Below, in pieces: positions 1 to 8,967 of a stretch of 64,000 bases of DNA. Made by a program: the position numbers and the translations under genes. The stretch lies in the NCBI RefSeq assembly GCF_001695855.1, contig NZ_MBSS01000002.1, positions 1-64,000 on the forward strand, written 5' to 3'. The notes under the pieces are model-generated. The model searched no databases, was not told the DNA's origin, and was given only the letters and a program-made list of their open reading frames with translations. The DNA is from Ensifer sp. LC163. Its GTDB lineage: Bacteria > Pseudomonadota > Alphaproteobacteria > Rhizobiales > Rhizobiaceae. Each line of letters opens with the position of its first letter. The stretch's first letter is position 1.

Positions 1-177
1 GATCTCTACATCGCCTGCGGCATCTCCGGGGCGATCCAGCATCTGGCCGGCATGAAGGATTCGAAGGTCATCGTCGCCATCAACAAGGACGAGGAGGCGC
101 CGATCTTCCAGGTCGCCGACTACGGCCTCGTCGCCGACCTGTTCGAGGCCCTGCCGGAAATGGAACGGGCTTCCTGA
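1..177 (+). CDS. etfA: Electron transfer flavoprotein alpha subunit, C-terminal end (partial)
   Basis: The window opens inside a reading frame of 58 codons ending in TGA at 175-177. The peptide contains [12 protein letters not shown] and a KDEEAPIF stretch followed by [11 protein letters not shown], the conserved C-terminal FAD-binding end of EtfA/FixB. ETF alpha pairs with ETF beta to carry electrons from acyl-CoA and other dehydrogenases to ETF-quinone oxidoreductase. Only the tail is present, so the start and the partner etfB lie outside the window. A 9-bp inverted repeat (190-198 with 214-222) just downstream may be a weak terminator shared with the convergent MFS gene; it has no T-run. 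The family call is firm; telling etfA from fixB is not possible from the tail. Confidence 0.85.
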   Translation, partial: DLYIACGISGAIQHLAGMKDSKVIVAINKDEEAPIFQVADYGLVADLFEALPEMERAS

Positions 178-211
178 GCAAGCGTAAGGTCGACGGCTGA
201 GCGGATAGAAT

Positions 212-1522
212 TTAGCCGTCGATCCTGATGGTCCGCGCACCGACATGCAGCGCCCGGCCGGCGCCAAAGCCCATGATCGCCGCGCCGAGGCCAAGGGCGA
301 CGAACAGGAAGGCTGCGGCATCAAAACTTCCCGTCCAGTCGCGGATCAGGCCGACGAGCAGCGGGCCGATGGCTGCAAGCACATAGCCGACCCCCTGCGC
401 CATGCCCGAGAGATGGGCTGCGACGTGGGAATCCGGCGAGCGCAACACGATGAGCGTCATCGCCACGGCAATCAGGCCGCCCTGGCCGAACCCCTGCAAA
501 ATAGCCCAGAAGATCACCGTCGATGGCGGCCCGAAGAGAATGCCGAGAAGCGCGATCACCGCGGCGGATATCAGCGCGACGTTGATACCGCGCTGGTCCT
601 TGCGGCGAACGGCAAAGGAGGGGACCAGCAGGCAGGTGACGACCTGGGTCATGATCGAGACCGAAACGATCAACCCTGCAGTCGCTGCGTCGAACCCGCG
701 CTCCCGAAGAATGGGCGCGAGCCAGCCGAAGATGCAGTAGGCCAGCGCCGACTGCAGGCCCATGAACAGTGTGACTTGCCATGCCAGCCGGTCACGCCAG
801 AGGCCGACGACACGAAAGCCGCTGTGCCTGACCTGCACCTTGCTGCCAAGCGCCTGCGGCGCCCAGATCAACAGCACGAAGAAGGCAGGAAGCGCCCAGA
901 TGGCGAGCGCGCCGGACCAGGAGCCGGTCACGCCGTGTTCGAGCGGCAGGGTCAAGCCAGCGGCTCCGGCGGCCCCGGCGCACAACGCCATGGTATAGAG
1001 CCCGGTCATGATCGCCGCCTTGTCGGCAAAGTCGCGCTTGACGAGGCCGGGAAGCAGCACGTTGCCGATGGCGATCGCCGCCCCGGCGGCGAATGTCGAC
1101 AGAAAGAGCAGCGGCACCGGCCCGAAACCGCGGAGCGCTGTGCCGAGCGCCAGCAGAAGCAGTGCGCCCAGAAGAGTGCGTTCGGCGCCGAAGCGCTGTG
1201 CCAGCTTCGGCGCGAGCGGGGCAAACAGGCCAAGGCAGAGCACGGGCAGTGTCGTCAGCAGGCTGGCGCCGGCAGTCGTTAGGCCGGTATCGCGCATCAC
1301 TTCCGGCAGCAGCACCGAGAGGCTGGAAAACAGCGGGCGCAGGTTGAAGGCGATCAGCACGAGGCTGGCGCCGAGGACGAAACGGGTTGCAGCGCTTGGA
1401 AGCACTGGCGGCTGAGGTTCGGGAACACTGTCGGCTTCGGCGTCGATCAGTTGGTCTTCGAGGCCGTTGATGGCTGCGACCTGATGGGCCGAGGAAGGGG
1501 GATCGCGGAAAGTTTGGTTCAT
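212..1522 (-). CDS. MFS transporter, CynX/NimT type
   Basis: This 436-residue protein has a hydrophilic N-terminal extension of about 45 residues followed by about 12 predicted membrane segments. The first, with [17 protein letters not shown], is the hallmark of the CynX/NimT (cyanate and 2-nitroimidazole transporter) branch of the major facilitator superfamily. The substrate cannot be read from sequence; members are usually small-molecule exporters. Its start overlaps the stop of the upstream GntR regulator by 4 nt (ATGA, 1519-1522), so the two are translationally coupled. They probably respond to the same ligand, a metabolite sensed by the FCD domain of the regulator. Confidence 0.8.
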   Translation of the reverse strand: MNQTFRDPPSSAHQVAAINGLEDQLIDAEADSVPEPQPPVLPSAATRFVLGASLVLIAFNLRPLFSSLSVLLPEVMRDTGLTTAGASLLTTLPVLCLGLFAPLAPKLAQRFGAERTLLGALLLLALGTALRGFGPVPLLFLSTFAAGAAIAIGNVLLPGLVKRDFADKAAIMTGLYTMALCAGAAGAAGLTLPLEHGVTGSWSGALAIWALPAFFVLLIWAPQALGSKVQVRHSGFRVVGLWRDRLAWQVTLFMGLQSALAYCIFGWLAPILRERGFDAATAGLIVSVSIMTQVVTCLLVPSFAVRRKDQRGINVALISAAVIALLGILFGPPSTVIFWAILQGFGQGGLIAVAMTLIVLRSPDSHVAAHLSGMAQGVGYVLAAIGPLLVGLIRDWTGSFDAAAFLFVALGLGAAIMGFGAGRALHVGARTIRIDG

Positions 1523-2196
1523 TGCGAAAGAAGCCTATCGAGTTCACGGAGCACGGGCGCCATGAAGGCGCGGACGGCGGAAGCCGCGCGATCCGGGTCG
1601 CCGGTGGCGATCGCCGCGACGATCGCCATATGAGCCTGTTCGTCGGGTTCCGGCACATCGCCCTTGAGCGTCGAATGAATGGTTTCGAGGATCGATGAGG
1701 TGAAGAAATCGTAGAGTTCGACGATTGCCCGGTTGCCCGATGCTTCGACGATCGATTTGTGAAAGGCGATGTCGCGATGGCCGAACGCCTCGTAACCGCC
1801 ATCGGCAACGGTGCCGCGCGCCTTGAGCAACCGGGTCATGCGCTCGAGGTCGGCGGGCGTATGGCGGATCGCCGCAAGTCTGGCGGCTTCGACATCAAGG
1901 ACGGTGCGCGCTTCCCATTGGTCGCGCAGTCCGGCGCGTTTGACGCGGTCTAGCGCGCCGGCTGGATCGACCGTCGAGCGCACATAGGTGCCCGAGCCCT
2001 GGCGGGTATCGAGCAGACCTTGCGAGACCAGCACGCGCACGGCCTCGCGCACCGTTCCTCGGCTGACGGACAAAAGCTCGGTCAGTGCGGTTTCGTTCGG
2101 GATACGGTCGCCGACGCTCCAGCGGCCGCTGCGGATTTCGGCGCGCAGGCTTTCGGCCGCACTGTCGGCTAGATTGGTTCGATTGACCGGCTGCAT
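1519..2196 (-). CDS. GntR/FadR-family transcriptional regulator (FCD domain)
   Basis: The 225-residue protein has an N-terminal winged helix, with ETALTELLSVSRGTVREA as the recognition region at about residues 35-52, and an all-helical C-terminal FCD ligand domain. That domain holds typical metal/carboxylate-binding His residues (HRDIAFHKSIVEAS). FadR-subfamily proteins usually repress a neighbouring transporter or catabolic gene and release DNA on binding an organic acid. The next gene, an MFS transporter, overlaps its stop by 4 nt, so it is the obvious target besides autoregulation. A perfect 8-bp inverted repeat lies 13 nt upstream of the ATG. The ligand is unknown. Confidence 0.85.
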   Translation of the reverse strand: MQPVNRTNLADSAAESLRAEIRSGRWSVGDRIPNETALTELLSVSRGTVREAVRVLVSQGLLDTRQGSGTYVRSTVDPAGALDRVKRAGLRDQWEARTVLDVEAARLAAIRHTPADLERMTRLLKARGTVADGGYEAFGHRDIAFHKSIVEASGNRAIVELYDFFTSSILETIHSTLKGDVPEPDEQAHMAIVAAIATGDPDRAASAVRAFMAPVLRELDRLLSQ

Positions 2197-2208
2197 GATA
2201 GACTCATC

Positions 2209-2225
2209 AAGTCATCAGATGACTT
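2209..2225. promoter_or_regulatory. Probable operator of the GntR regulator
   Basis: AAGTCATC-A-GATGACTT is a perfect 8-bp inverted repeat around one central base, ending 13 nt before the regulator's ATG. Palindromes of this size with a short centre are typical FadR/GntR sites. The position, over the likely promoter or leader, suggests autorepression of the regulator-MFS operon. Confidence 0.6.
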
Positions 2226-2288
2226 AGTGAATAAGTTGCCGTACTCGCGATGTCAACCGACCCATCCGCGACCAGGTTTCAAACAGAG

Positions 2289-2315
2289 CTCGACCGCCCG
2301 GTCCGGGCGGTCGAG
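2289..2315 (-). terminator. Hairpin terminator after adenine deaminase
   Basis: Perfect 12-bp stem (CTCGACCGCCCG / CGGGCGGTCGAG) with a 3-nt loop, 19 nt beyond the stop of the adenine deaminase gene on the minus strand. Only a short T-rich stretch follows, so it is a strong hairpin with a weak U-tail. It lies between the purine operon's end and the GntR promoter. Confidence 0.6.
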
Positions 2316-2333
2316 GGAACGTGGCAGCGCTGG

Positions 2334-4124
2334 CTATGAGAGAACGACGTCGACCTTCTGGAAGGTCCGGACATCGATCAGGCCCTTGTCGGAGATGCGC
2401 AGTTCAGGGATGACGACAAGCGCCAGCAGCGAATGCTGCATGTAGGCGTTGTTCAAGCTGCAGCCGCAGATACGCATTGCCTCAATGATCGCCGCGGCCT
2501 TGTCGGCCACGATCTCGGCGCGCTGGTCCGACATCAGCCCCGCCACCGGCAGTTCCACCAGTGCGAGCTCCTTGCCGTCCTTGATCACGACGATGCCGCC
2601 GCCGACTTCGTGCAGCCGGTTGGCGGCCTGCGCCATATCGCCCTTGTTGGTACCGACGACGATCATGTGATGGCTGTCATGGGCGACGGTACTCGCAACC
2701 GCGCAATCGCTGTCGTAGCCGAAGCCGGAAACAAAGGCGTTGACGACGTCGCCGGTGCCGCGATGGCGCTCCACCAACGCGATCTGACAGACGTCCAGTG
2801 CGCGATCCATCTCGATGATGCCGCCGCTCGCTGAAAGTTCGGCCTCAAGCGCACGCGTCGGCGCCTGGTTCTCGACAACGCCGATCACCCGGACGCGCGC
2901 GCGGGTCGCGGTGGTGTTGAGGCCGATGTCGAAATCTCCGGCCTTGAGCGTCTTGCCGAGGTGTACGGTGTCGCGGGCACTTTCCGGATAGACGAAGGGC
3001 GGGATATCGCGCACCAGTGCGCCGGACTCTGCCAGCAGTTCGCCGCGGGCAAACACCATCTCGATCGGCAGGGCGGCGAGGTCCGAGGTGATGATCAGGT
3101 CGGCGCGCCGGCCGGGTGCGATCGAGCCGAGTTCCCGCTCGACGCCGAAATGCTGGGCGGTGTTGAGTGTGGCCATCTGGATGGCGGTGATCGGCTTCAG
3201 CCCTTGCGCGATGGCGTGGCGCACCACCCGGTTCATATGGCCATCGTGGACCAGCGTGCCGGAGTGGCTGTCATCGGTGCAGAGCAGGAAGTTGCGCGGA
3301 TCGACCCCGGCCTCGGTGATCGCCTTGACCTGAGCGGCAACGTCGAACCAGGCGGAGCCGAGCCGGAGCATGGCGCGCATGCCCTGTCTGACGCGGGCAA
3401 TCGCGTCCTCGACGGTCGTTCCTTCATGGTCGTCGGCCGGGCCGCCGGCGGCATAGGCGTGAAATTCACGGCCGAGATGCGGCGAGGCATAGTGCCCGCC
3501 GACGGTCAGCCGCGCATCCTGGGTCGCCGCGATCTCGGCGACCATCTTGGGGTCATTGAAGGCGACGCCCGGAAAATTCATCATCTCGCCGAGGCCGATG
3601 ATATTGGGCCAGCTCAAGGCTTCGGCGACGTCCTTGGCCGAGAGTTCGGCGCCGGCGGTTTCAAGCCCGGGCGCGCTCGGCACGCAGCTCGGCACCTGGA
3701 CATAGACGTTGATCGGCAGGCTCTGTGCTTCATCGTTCATCAGCCGCACGCCGGCAAGGCCGAGCACGTTGGCGATCTCATGCGGGTCGATGAACATCGT
3801 CGTCGTGCCGTGCGGGATGACGGCGCGGGCAAACTCGGTGACGGTGACGAGGCCGCTTTCGACATGCATATGCGCGTCGCAGAGCCCCGGCACGAGATAG
3901 CGGCCGCTAGCGTCGACGACCTTGGTGCCTTCGCCGATCGTATGGCTGGCGTCGGCCCCGACATAGGCAAAGCGGCCGGCTTTGACGGCGATGTCGGTGT
4001 GCGGAATGATCTCGCCGGAATAGACGTTGACCCACTTTCCGTTGCGGACCACGAGGTCCGCCGGCGTCCGGCCCATGGCGACGTCGACGAGCTCGGGTGC
4101 GGTCCTCGACCAGGATTGAAGCAT
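2334..4124 (-). CDS. ade: Adenine deaminase
   Basis: The 596-residue protein has the length and motifs of Ade/AdeC: a metal-ligand HxH (DAHMHVES, H85 and H87, with E89), GLGEMMNFPGV, a DHEG motif, and LCTDDSHSGTLVHDGH in the amidohydrolase barrel. The C-terminal adenine-deaminase domain follows. The enzyme hydrolyses adenine to hypoxanthine and ammonia in purine salvage and nitrogen scavenging. It is the last gene of a three-gene minus-strand operon behind an NCS2 purine permease and a second deaminase-like gene. A 13-bp-stem hairpin separates it from the permease and a hairpin terminator follows it. Confidence 0.9.
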   Translation of the reverse strand: MLQSWSRTAPELVDVAMGRTPADLVVRNGKWVNVYSGEIIPHTDIAVKAGRFAYVGADASHTIGEGTKVVDASGRYLVPGLCDAHMHVESGLVTVTEFARAVIPHGTTTMFIDPHEIANVLGLAGVRLMNDEAQSLPINVYVQVPSCVPSAPGLETAGAELSAKDVAEALSWPNIIGLGEMMNFPGVAFNDPKMVAEIAATQDARLTVGGHYASPHLGREFHAYAAGGPADDHEGTTVEDAIARVRQGMRAMLRLGSAWFDVAAQVKAITEAGVDPRNFLLCTDDSHSGTLVHDGHMNRVVRHAIAQGLKPITAIQMATLNTAQHFGVERELGSIAPGRRADLIITSDLAALPIEMVFARGELLAESGALVRDIPPFVYPESARDTVHLGKTLKAGDFDIGLNTTATRARVRVIGVVENQAPTRALEAELSASGGIIEMDRALDVCQIALVERHRGTGDVVNAFVSGFGYDSDCAVASTVAHDSHHMIVVGTNKGDMAQAANRLHEVGGGIVVIKDGKELALVELPVAGLMSDQRAEIVADKAAAIIEAMRICGCSLNNAYMQHSLLALVVIPELRISDKGLIDVRTFQKVDVVLS

Positions 4125-4150
4125 GACAGGTTCCTTCGAATGGAGACGGT

Positions 4151-4188
4151 CCGGCGCCCTTTTTCACTTCTCAACAAAAGGGCGCCGG
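4151..4188. repeat. Intercistronic hairpin between permease and adenine deaminase
   Basis: A perfect 13-bp stem (CCGGCGCCCTTTT / AAAAGGGCGCCGG) with a 12-nt loop occupies most of the 70-nt gap. The A/T run sits on the loop side of the stem, not after it, so this is unlikely to be a classical intrinsic terminator. An mRNA-stabilising or attenuating element that sets the ratio of permease to deaminase message is more plausible. Confidence 0.6.
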
Positions 4189-4194
4189 CAGGCT

Positions 4195-5598
4195 TTACTG
4201 GGTCTGTGCGACGAGCGCTGCGGCCAGCAGGGCGACGAACCACATGACCGGCTTTACATCGCGGGGGCGGCCGCAGACCAGCTTGATCAGCACATAGGCG
4301 ATGATCGCCAGCGACAGACCGAGCGTGATCGAGAATGTCAGCGGGATCAGCACGATGGCGAGGAAGGCGGGAATTGCCTCGTCGATGTCGGTCCAGCGGA
4401 TCTTGCTCATCGGCTCGGACATGAACAGACCAGTGAGGATCAGCACTGGTGCGGTTGCCACCGCCGGAACGAGCGACAGCAGCGGCGACAGGAACAGGAA
4501 CGGCACGAACAGCAGGCCGGCGACAAGGGCGACAAGGCCGGTTCGGCCGCCTTGGGCAATGCCGGCGCCCGATTCCAGGTAGACGGTGGCGGGGCTGGTG
4601 CCGAGCGGCGCGGAGATCAGTGCGGCGACGGCGTCGACATGCATGGATTGCTTGATGTTGCGCGGCAATCCCTGCTCGTCCTTGAGATCAGCCGCTTCGG
4701 CAAGGCCGAGGAAGGTCGAGAGCGCCTCGATGAAGTTGGTGAACAGGAAGACGAAGATGAACGGCACGTAGATCAGGCTCAAGGCGCCGACGAGATCGAT
4801 CTGGCCGACGAAGCTGAAATCAGGCGCTGCGGAAAAGCCGCTCCAGTTGACCAGCGTGTGCACATCAGGCGTATCCGGCCAGAAGGCGCTGCCATCGCCC
4901 CACCAGCGGCCGATCGGGATGGAGAGGATGGTGGTGAGGATCATGCCGGCCATCATGGCGCCGGGAACCCGGCGGACCACCAGTGCCACCGTCAGGATAA
5001 AACCGGCGATGAAGGTAAGCGTGACCGGGTTGAAGGTCGTCAAGCCGACGATCGTGTCCGGATTGGCGACGATGAACTTGGCGTTTTCAAAGCCGATCAG
5101 CGCGATGAACAGGCCGATGCCGCAGGCGATGCCGTAGCGAAGGTCGACCGGGATCGCCTCGATGATCGCCTGTCTGAGATTGAAGAAGGCCATGATGGTA
5201 AAGAGCACGCCGGCCCAGAAGACGCAGCCGAGCGCGATTTCGAGCGGCACCTTGGCGCCGACGACCATCGTATAGGCAAACAGCGCGTTGATGCCCATGC
5301 CCGGCGCCACCAGGATGGGGCTTCGCGCATAGAGCCCCATGGCGCAACTGCCGATGAAGCTGACGAGCACGGTCGCCGTGACGCCGGCCGAGAAAGGAAT
5401 GCCGGCATGGGACAGGATCGAAGGGTTGACGACGATCACATAGGATGCGGCGAGAAAGGTCGTCAGCCCGGCGAGAATTTCGGTGCGGATGGTCGAGCCG
5501 AATTTGGAGATCAGGAAGTAACGGTCGAGCAGGTTGGCGAGCCAGGAGGCTTGCGCCTTGCCCGCCGCCGACTCCACGGCCTTGGGTTGGTAGTTCAT
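4195..5598 (-). CDS. NCS2-family purine (adenine/hypoxanthine/guanine) permease, AzgA type
   Basis: A 467-residue integral membrane protein with about 12-14 membrane segments. The N-terminal FGSTIRTEILAGLTTFLAAS followed by YVIVVNPSIL and VAPGMGINALFAYTMV are signatures of the AzgA/YicO/PbuG branch of nucleobase:proton symporters, as distinct from the UraA/XanQ branch. The start is set at the ATG preceded by AAGGGGAACAAA, a good ribosome site; a longer in-frame extension upstream is arginine-rich and unlikely. It lies between two adenine-deaminase-type genes, which points to adenine or another purine base as substrate. Confidence 0.88.
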   Translation of the reverse strand: MNYQPKAVESAAGKAQASWLANLLDRYFLISKFGSTIRTEILAGLTTFLAASYVIVVNPSILSHAGIPFSAGVTATVLVSFIGSCAMGLYARSPILVAPGMGINALFAYTMVVGAKVPLEIALGCVFWAGVLFTIMAFFNLRQAIIEAIPVDLRYGIACGIGLFIALIGFENAKFIVANPDTIVGLTTFNPVTLTFIAGFILTVALVVRRVPGAMMAGMILTTILSIPIGRWWGDGSAFWPDTPDVHTLVNWSGFSAAPDFSFVGQIDLVGALSLIYVPFIFVFLFTNFIEALSTFLGLAEAADLKDEQGLPRNIKQSMHVDAVAALISAPLGTSPATVYLESGAGIAQGGRTGLVALVAGLLFVPFLFLSPLLSLVPAVATAPVLILTGLFMSEPMSKIRWTDIDEAIPAFLAIVLIPLTFSITLGLSLAIIAYVLIKLVCGRPRDVKPVMWFVALLAAALVAQTQ

Positions 5599-5626
5599 TT
5601 TGTTCCCCTTTTTTTGAAATGAGGAA

Positions 5627-5647
5627 GGGGCCGGCGATGCCGACCCC
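5627..5647. repeat. Intercistronic hairpin between second deaminase and permease
   Basis: Nine-bp arms GGGGCCGGC and GCCGACCCC (one G-U pair) around a 3-nt loop, inside the 59-nt gap between the two genes of the purine operon. With the hairpin at 4151-4188, both internal junctions of this operon carry strong stem-loops, consistent with differential message processing. No U-tail. Confidence 0.45.
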
Positions 5648-5657
5648 CTCCAAGGCT

Positions 5658-7460
5658 TTATTCCGCTGCGGCGGCGTGCTCTTCCTCGCCGCCGTTCCCA
5701 GCGAGCGGCGAGATCACCTTGAGCTGAACGCAATCGACGACGCCGAGATCGGTAATGGCATATTCCGGGATCGCCGTGATCTGCAGCACGAACATATACA
5801 TGAACGGCCATGGCAGCGTGCAGCCGAGCGCCCGTGCCGCATCGTCCAGTTCCTCCTCCAGCGCCGCCATTTCGGAGGGCTCGATGTCGGACACGATGCC
5901 GCCGATCGGAAGATGCAGGAAGGCGACGACCTGACCGTCCCTGACCACCACCTGGCCGCCATGGTTGGCGATCAGGTGGTTGATGGCGACCCGCATGTCC
6001 TCCGGGTTGGCGCCGATGCAGATGATGTTGTTGTCGTCGGGCGCGGTGGAACTGGCGATTGCGCCTTCCTGTAGTCCGAAGCCGGAGGTGAAGGCGACGG
6101 GGCGGTTTTTCGTCTTGCCGTAGCGCTCGACCACGGTGACATATTGGATGTCCTGGGCCAGGTCGGCGAGCACGCAGCCGTCCTTCACCGGCAGGATCAC
6201 GTCGCGGCGCGTGCGCACGAAGATCTTCTCCGGCGTGACGGCGATCGCCATGGCCGCGGCGCTGTCGCCGGCGCCGTCGTAGCGCAGCTTCAGATCGTCG
6301 AGCTCAAGCGGCGCGACCTTCATCGACGTCAGCAACACGGCGCTGCGCGGCGGCGGCGCGAGCTCGATCGTCAAACGGCCGTCGCGCGCGACTTCCTCGC
6401 CCTTGGCGATGACGGCTTCAATCCTGAATTCGCGCAGGTCGTTGACGAGCAGGATGTCGGCGGCGCGGCCCGGCGAGATCGAGCCGACCTTGTCGTCGAT
6501 GCGAAGCGCATCGGCACCATTGATTGTTGCCATCTGGATTGCGGCCATCGGCGAGATGCCCATGGCGATCGCCATGCGAACCATGTTGTCGAGATGCCCG
6601 CGCTTGAGAATGTCGCTGGCAACGACGTCGTCGGTGCAGAAGCTGATGCGGCGCAGGGCCTTGACGCCCATCTCGGTGACGATGCGCAGATTGTCGGAAA
6701 GGAAGTGCGAGATCGAGGATTCACGCACGACCACATGCATGCCGGCTCTGAGTTTCTCGAGCATTTCCTCCGGCGAATAGCTTTCGTGGTCGGCGCGCAC
6801 GCCCGATTGCTGGTAGCCGTTGAGACGCGCGCCGCGGGTCATCGGGCAGCAGCCGAGCACCGGAAGCCGGCTCTTTTCAGCGAGCTCGAGCGCCGCCAGA
6901 ACGTCGCTGTCTTCCTCCTGGATGAATTCGCGCACCGTTTCCCAGATGCCGACGCATTCCGGCCAGTGATGGGTGGCCTGGTGATCGGCCGGGCTGAAAT
7001 AGTGGCCGACGGTCGAGCGCGGCATGGTGTAGGGGGTCTTGCACGGCGCGCCCCAGAACACCTTGAGCGGCGTCTCTCTGGCCTCGTCGAGGAATTCGCG
7101 CGCCGCCGCCGGCCCGCCGACAACGATGATCTGGTCGAGCCCGGTGACGATCGACGTCGTGCCGAGCGGCACGACCGCCTTGGCAAAGCTCGTCAGCGAC
7201 ATCTTCGAGCATTCGACATGCAGATGGCCGTCGATCATGCCGGGCGCCAGGTACTTGTCGGTGGCGTCGACGATTTTCGTCTCCGGCCCGACATAGTCGG
7301 AGATGTCGCCGACAGCGATGATCCGTTCGCCATAGATCGCGACATCGGCCTGGTAGATTTCTTCCGACACGACGTTGACAAGCCGGCCGCCGCGGATCGC
7401 CAATGTGGCCTTGTTGCCGGTGCCGGAGGCTGCCCGGATGAATTCTCTGATATTGCTCAC
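5658..7460 (-). CDS. Adenine deaminase paralogue
   Basis: A 600-residue amidohydrolase of the adenine deaminase family, with HLHVE (H79, H81, E83), a RADHES motif, FCTDDVVASDILKRGHLDN and a C-terminal adenine-deaminase domain. It is clearly divergent from the canonical copy at 2334-4124 (for example CPMTRGARLNGYQQSG before the DHE motif), so its substrate may be adenine or a related base. The start chosen is GTG at 7460, preceded by GGGAGAGG six nt away. The longer ATG-initiated frame would run into the divergent LysR gene. It is the first gene of the purine operon, probably under control of that LysR regulator. Confidence 0.82.
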   Translation of the reverse strand: MSNIREFIRAASGTGNKATLAIRGGRLVNVVSEEIYQADVAIYGERIIAVGDISDYVGPETKIVDATDKYLAPGMIDGHLHVECSKMSLTSFAKAVVPLGTTSIVTGLDQIIVVGGPAAAREFLDEARETPLKVFWGAPCKTPYTMPRSTVGHYFSPADHQATHHWPECVGIWETVREFIQEEDSDVLAALELAEKSRLPVLGCCPMTRGARLNGYQQSGVRADHESYSPEEMLEKLRAGMHVVVRESSISHFLSDNLRIVTEMGVKALRRISFCTDDVVASDILKRGHLDNMVRMAIAMGISPMAAIQMATINGADALRIDDKVGSISPGRAADILLVNDLREFRIEAVIAKGEEVARDGRLTIELAPPPRSAVLLTSMKVAPLELDDLKLRYDGAGDSAAAMAIAVTPEKIFVRTRRDVILPVKDGCVLADLAQDIQYVTVVERYGKTKNRPVAFTSGFGLQEGAIASSTAPDDNNIICIGANPEDMRVAINHLIANHGGQVVVRDGQVVAFLHLPIGGIVSDIEPSEMAALEEELDDAARALGCTLPWPFMYMFVLQITAIPEYAITDLGVVDCVQLKVISPLAGNGGEEEHAAAAE

Positions 7461-7531
7461 TGAAACCTCTCCCTTAGCGTCGGCGAATATTCCCAGTTTG
7501 GTTTCGTTTGTACAATGGGCCGAAATGGCGT

Positions 7532-7546
7532 ATTTGTCGGACATAT
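7532..7546. promoter_or_regulatory. Candidate LysR-type binding site
   Basis: ATTTGTCGGACATAT is a 7+1+7 imperfect inverted repeat (one mismatch) containing the T-N11-A core of LysR-type boxes. It lies in the divergent gap between the LysR gene and the purine operon, about 22 nt before the LysR start and 72 nt upstream of the operon start, which is where an activating site would be expected. Confidence 0.4.
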
Positions 7547-7568
7547 CATCCAAGATTTTGGACGAAAA

Positions 7569-8531
7569 ATGGACCTCTCGCTTCTCGACTGCTTCGTGAA
7601 AGTTGCCGATTCCCGTTCGATTTCAGCGGCTTCGCGCCTGCATCGACTGCCGAAATCGACCCTCAGCCACAAGATCCGGCAATTGGAGGACGAGTTCGGC
7701 ATCGAGCTCTTCGTGCGCGAGGGGCATCAGCTCCATGTGACCGACGCCGGAGCCGAACTCCTGCGCTACGCCAGGCTCATTCAGGCGAATTGCGAGGATG
7801 CGGCAACGGCGATGGCGGAGATGCGCCAGGAAGTAGCCGGCACGCTGCGCGTCGGCTCGACCGGCGAATTCGGCACGACGATCACCTCCGAACTGCTCTA
7901 TGCATTTCGGCAGCAATATCCGCAGGTCAATCTCGACGTTGTGTTTCTGAGCTCCAGGCAGCCGTTCTCCGATGTCACCGAGCAGGCGCTCGACGGCATC
8001 TTTCACTGGGGCGAGCCGTCAGATGTCGACTACATCAGCCGGCGGCTCTCCGTCTCGTCCTACGGCCTCTTCGCCAGCCCCGAATACGTCGCCCGCCATG
8101 GTTCGCCGACAAAGCCGGATGAACTGTCCGGGCACCGCGGTCTTGTCTTTCGCCAGCCGACGCGCCTGCAATCCTGGTATCTCACGCGGCCCGGTCAAGC
8201 GGAGATGGATCTGCTGCCGGCTGCGACCTGCACGACCAACGACTACTGGACGATCAAGTATTTCGCGGTTGCGGGCGAGGGGATCGCCTACCTGCCGGAA
8301 TTCTTCGTCGAGACGGAGCGACAGGCCGGCCTGCTTCAACCCGTTCTTGCCGAATGGCGTTCGCCGAAAACGGCGATCAACCTCATCTATTCGCGCCGGC
8401 GGCACGTGTCGAAGCGCTTCAGGGCCTTTGTCGAATTCTGCATCGACTTTTATCGCGATCGCGAGCGCACCAGCATTCCGCGCTACTACGTCGAGAAAGT
8501 CAGCCTGCCGTCGGATGGCGCGATCCGCTGA
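7569..8531 (+). CDS. LysR-family transcriptional regulator
   Basis: A 320-residue LysR protein starting MDLSLLDCFVKVADSRS. The N-terminal winged helix ends about residue 65 and includes SISAASRLHRLPKSTLSHKI. The remainder is a periplasmic-binding-like co-inducer domain that ends with a 25-residue basic tail. The start at 7569 matches the family's usual N-terminus; the in-frame ATG at 7515 adds 18 atypical residues. It is divergent from the adenine deaminase-permease operon, the classical arrangement for a LysR activator and its target. A purine or a purine breakdown product is a reasonable co-inducer, but that is inference. Confidence 0.85.
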   Translation: MDLSLLDCFVKVADSRSISAASRLHRLPKSTLSHKIRQLEDEFGIELFVREGHQLHVTDAGAELLRYARLIQANCEDAATAMAEMRQEVAGTLRVGSTGEFGTTITSELLYAFRQQYPQVNLDVVFLSSRQPFSDVTEQALDGIFHWGEPSDVDYISRRLSVSSYGLFASPEYVARHGSPTKPDELSGHRGLVFRQPTRLQSWYLTRPGQAEMDLLPAATCTTNDYWTIKYFAVAGEGIAYLPEFFVETERQAGLLQPVLAEWRSPKTAINLIYSRRRHVSKRFRAFVEFCIDFYRDRERTSIPRYYVEKVSLPSDGAIR

Positions 8532-8549
8532 CGCGGCGTCTCATCTTGA

Positions 8550-8903
8550 TCAGCCGGCGGCTCCCAGAGCCAAGTCGACATAGGCGGCCACATGCTTTGC
8601 CGCGATGTCGGACAGGGACTGCATCTTGATATGGCGGCGCCCTTTGCCTTGGCCCATCAGCACCCCATGCGCGTCCGGCAATGCCGCGCCCTCGCTGAAC
8701 TCCAGCGTGACATGAGCGGAATAGGGAAATATGCCGCAGAACGGCTGCGCCGCCGAAAACAGCAAGCCGCCATATTTGATTTCTTCCGAGATGCCCGCTC
8801 CGGAACCCAACACAATCTCGCGCAGCCGCGAAACGATCGCGAACTGGATCTCGCCACGGTCGCGGATATCGGCGAGGAAGGTTTCAATACGCTTGTCCAT
8901 CAT
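8550..8903 (-). CDS. DUF1801 domain protein
   Basis: The 117-residue protein carries the DUF1801 pattern (REIVLGSGAGISEEIKYGGLLF, here read in two parts, and LMGQGKGRRHIKM near the C-terminus). The fold belongs to the YdhG/CyaY-like group of small cytosolic proteins of unknown biochemical role. It converges on the LysR gene with only 18 nt between the stops. The sensor kinase that follows on the same strand is 64 nt away in the upstream direction, so it may be read through from that operon. No function can be assigned. Confidence 0.75.
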   Translation of the reverse strand: MMDKRIETFLADIRDRGEIQFAIVSRLREIVLGSGAGISEEIKYGGLLFSAAQPFCGIFPYSAHVTLEFSEGAALPDAHGVLMGQGKGRRHIKMQSLSDIAAKHVAAYVDLALGAAG

Positions 8904-8967
8904 CGTTGGCTCACGACTCGCTGCAGAAATTGGTTTTGCCGATATGGCAGATTCGGGCCAACCATGC

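Noticed and set aside
4151-4188. Classical intrinsic terminator between permease and deaminase
   Set aside because: The T/A run is next to the loop, not after the stem, and the genes are otherwise arranged as one operon.
4123-5622. Long open frame antisense to the purine permease
   Set aside because: Composition is Asp/Gly/Gln/Arg-rich with no domain, typical of the mirror of a high-GC membrane-protein gene.
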